64,000 nucleotides of DNA, taken from Duganella sp. BJB480. Its GTDB lineage: Bacteria; Pseudomonadota; Gammaproteobacteria; Burkholderiales; Burkholderiaceae_D. Below are positions 62,803-64,000 of the stretch, piece by piece. The position numbers and the translations under genes were made by a program. Each line of letters opens with the position of its first letter. Position 1 is the stretch's first letter. Below the pieces are notes generated by a model that worked only from the letters and a program-made list of their open reading frames with translations, did not search any database and had not been told where the DNA came from. The stretch spans positions 168,648 to 232,647 of the forward strand of contig QVIN01000011.1 in assembly GCA_003416985.1 (NCBI GenBank), in the 5' to 3' direction.

Positions 62803-62832
62803 ATGACAAATACTTAAAGGGGCTGCTATAAT
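62803..62832 (+). promoter_or_regulatory. Promoter of the tRNA-Pro gene
   Basis: ATGACA (-35, 62803-62808; 5 of 6 consensus bases) and TATAAT (-10, 62827-62832; perfect) are 18 bases apart, with the tRNA 5' end 11 bases downstream. Confidence 0.8.
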
Positions 62833-62843
62833 CTCAAATTCGT

Positions 62844-62920
62844 CGGGGCGTAGCGCAGCCTGGTAGCGTACTTGCATGGGGTGCAAGGGGTCGGAAGTTC
62901 GAATCTTCTCGCCCCGACCA
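62844..62920 (+). tRNA. tRNA-Pro (anticodon GGG)
   Basis: 77 bases with encoded CCA. The acceptor stem pairs CGGGGCG (62844-62850) with CGCCCCG, discriminator A, then CCA. Anticodon arm CTTGC-ATGGGGT-GCAAG places GGG at 34-36, reading CCC proline codons. T arm GGAAG-TTCGAAT-CTTCT. The 3' end is a common integration target for mobile elements and is followed by integrase-like repeats and an AlpA-type gene. Confidence 0.96.
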
Positions 62921-62937
62921 ATAGAATCAACAGCTTA

Positions 62938-62969
62938 GGCCAGTCTTCGGACTGGCCTTTGTTGTTTTT
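62938..62969 (+). terminator. Rho-independent terminator after tRNA-Pro
   Basis: GGCCAGTC (62938-62945), UUCG-type loop TTCG (62946-62949) and GACTGGCC (62950-62957) are followed by a T-rich tail. The TTCG tetraloop makes it very stable. Confidence 0.9.
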
Positions 62970-62978
62970 ACAAGTCTG

Positions 62979-63056
62979 TACCCCAACAAATACCCCAACA
63001 AACTTCTTTTAGCGGTCAAACCCCAGTCTCACGATTTTCTGCCGGTGTTGGGGTAC
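62979..63056. repeat. Three TACCCCAACA sites, possible integrase arm sites
   Basis: TACCCCAACAAA occurs as a direct tandem pair (62979-62990 and 62991-63002), and TACCCCAACA recurs inverted at 63047-63056 inside the end of the AlpA-type gene. Such short repeats next to a tRNA 3' end are typical of tyrosine-integrase arm or attachment sites. No integrase gene is in the window. Confidence 0.5.
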
Positions 63057-63264
63057 AACTGCGACTGGCGTGGATACGGCTTTCTACCCAGGCCAGCACC
63101 TCTTCCCGAACCCATGCCGAAGCGTGCCTGGTTATCTTAACCCGCGCCGGGAATTCGCCGCGCTTGGTGTAGGCGTAGACGGTGCTGCGCGACAGCCCGC
63201 AGATCGCCATCACTTCCGGCAGGCGGATCATTCGTGTGGTGCGGGGCAGGGGTGATCGTTTCAT
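63016..63264 (-). CDS. AlpA-family phage/island regulatory protein (excisionase-like)
   Basis: 82 aa MerR-like winged helix: MIRLPEVMAICGLSRSTVYA, YTKRGEFPARVKI, then SAWVREEVLAWVESRIHASR. AlpA proteins act as excisionase and regulator in P4-type islands. The start at 63264 (MKRSPLPRT) is chosen because GGAGG lies 6 bases upstream; an in-frame ATG at 63276 overlaps that ribosome binding site. It points toward tRNA-Pro, with no integrase between, so the element is either decayed or has its integrase beyond the window. Confidence 0.85.
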   Translation of the reverse strand: MKRSPLPRTTRMIRLPEVMAICGLSRSTVYAYTKRGEFPARVKITRHASAWVREEVLAWVESRIHASRSCTPTPAENRETGV

Positions 63265-64000
63265 GTCTTCCTCCATTGTCTAAGTGCTGCCAGCACTGTC
63301 CTCCGATTGCCGCGCAAGTGCGACCCGAAATTGGCCCCGTTTTTGGTGTCGATTCTTCGCCAGCTTCGTCGACAAAAAAATCGATGAGAATTTTAGGTAG
63401 GTGATGCCGGCGCGATGCCAGGTGGAGGACAATATGCTTTTCGACGCGAAGGGATCGTCCTTCGCGCAACTTGGCATCACGCCAGGCGTAGCGCTCGTCA
63501 CGCGCCCTTAGTCTCCACATTTGTTTTTAGATTGGCTTCGCCTTTGAGCGAGCCCGCGATCAGCCTGGATAGGCTGCATCCATATTGCGCATCCTTCCCT
63601 CGAGGGAGCTGCGCGTCACATCGTGCGTATTCACGCACCGTCCCCACCTCACGCGGCGATCTGCCGCCGCGTGCATGTCGAAACGCCGCCCTAGTCCGCG
63701 GCGCAAACCGCGCGTCGTTACTGGCGGCCTGCTGCCAGTGACGACGCGCCAGCAACCAAGCGCTATATGGGCTCCGCCGCTGTTTTCTCAGTGACGGTGG
63801 CCAGTGACAGCGGATCTACCGCTATCAGCGCAGCAGAACGCTGCTTGCCAACCTTGCCCCTCGTGGGCCGACAACGTGTGCGAGGCACACCCCATGGACC
63901 CTGGGTAACTGGTCCCACCGCGATCAGGCTTCTACAAGGAGCGGATCGCGGCGCCATACGCGCATGCGGCGCGGGCAAGCAGTGAACATACCGCATACAC
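63265..64000. other. Region without a supported gene, probable island remnant
   Basis: 736 bases to the window end. Several short openings exist on both strands (for example 63498-63755 minus, 63763-63996 minus, 63767-63985 plus), but none has both a ribosome binding site and recognisable protein features; compositions are Arg/Pro/Ala-rich as in chance frames. Codon pattern and sequence character differ from the chromosomal genes before the tRNA. It may be noncoding or decayed island DNA. Confidence 0.45.

Noticed and set aside
62979-63056. Short CRISPR array
   Set aside because: Two copies are directly adjacent with no spacer and the third is inverted, so these are not CRISPR repeats.
63763-63996. 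77-codon minus-strand gene at the window end
   Set aside because: No ribosome binding site or recognisable domain was found, and the plus strand has an equally long opening in the same place.

Overview
This is a high-GC chromosomal window from a betaproteobacterium. The gene families point to the Oxalobacteraceae (Massilia/Duganella/Janthinobacterium type): a TctDE-porin-Bug transport locus, a QseE-QseG-QseF operon, a Gram-negative trimeric-type porin and an aryl polyene cluster. This placement is inferred from gene content and reading, not from a database search. No rRNA genes or CRISPR arrays were seen, and there is one tRNA.

Layout. 1-1113: 3' part of homoserine dehydrogenase, followed by an 86-bp perfect palindrome. 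1291-5297: a periplasmic BON-domain gene beside a QseF/QseG/QseE (GlrR/GlrK) two-component operon. The BON gene has a consensus sigma-54 promoter and an upstream GlrR-type site. 5475-7382: a chemoreceptor. 7390-9527: an acyltransferase-3 and Sel1-repeat pair of more AT-rich character. 9689-14275: a GST, two hydrolases, an RraB-like protein and a broken HI0074-type gene. 14333-22984: TctDE, porin, Bug-type binding protein and an ABC importer. 23048-23605: a small outer-membrane barrel.

23988-43729 is an aryl polyene (APE) pigment locus. It encodes a type II fatty-acid-like machinery (KS/CLF, second KS, KR, two dehydratases, two ACPs, acyl-ACP ligase, PPTase). It also encodes an ammonia-lyase for an aromatic starter, lipid-assembly acyltransferases, a glycosyltransferase, LolA/MMPL/lipoprotein export parts, a methyltransferase and a flavin enzyme with halogenase hallmarks. 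The expected product is a lipid-linked aryl polyene of the outer membrane, possibly halogenated. The ligase and one dehydratase are fused here.

43738-54380 is mostly signalling: TonB, a NarL-type response regulator and kinase, a decayed toxin-antitoxin pair, an LplT-PlsC-type fusion, and a minus-strand block of diguanylate cyclase, double-domain KaiC-like ATPase and hybrid kinase. 54523-61092 is an RND efflux system with a TetR regulator and a palindromic operator at the promoter. 61178-62727 holds an FAH-family hydrolase and a sirtuin.

The right edge has tRNA-Pro(GGG) with promoter and terminator. It is followed by repeated TACCCCAACA sites and an AlpA-type gene, which look like the edge of an integrated element. 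The last 0.7 kb holds no gene that can be supported.
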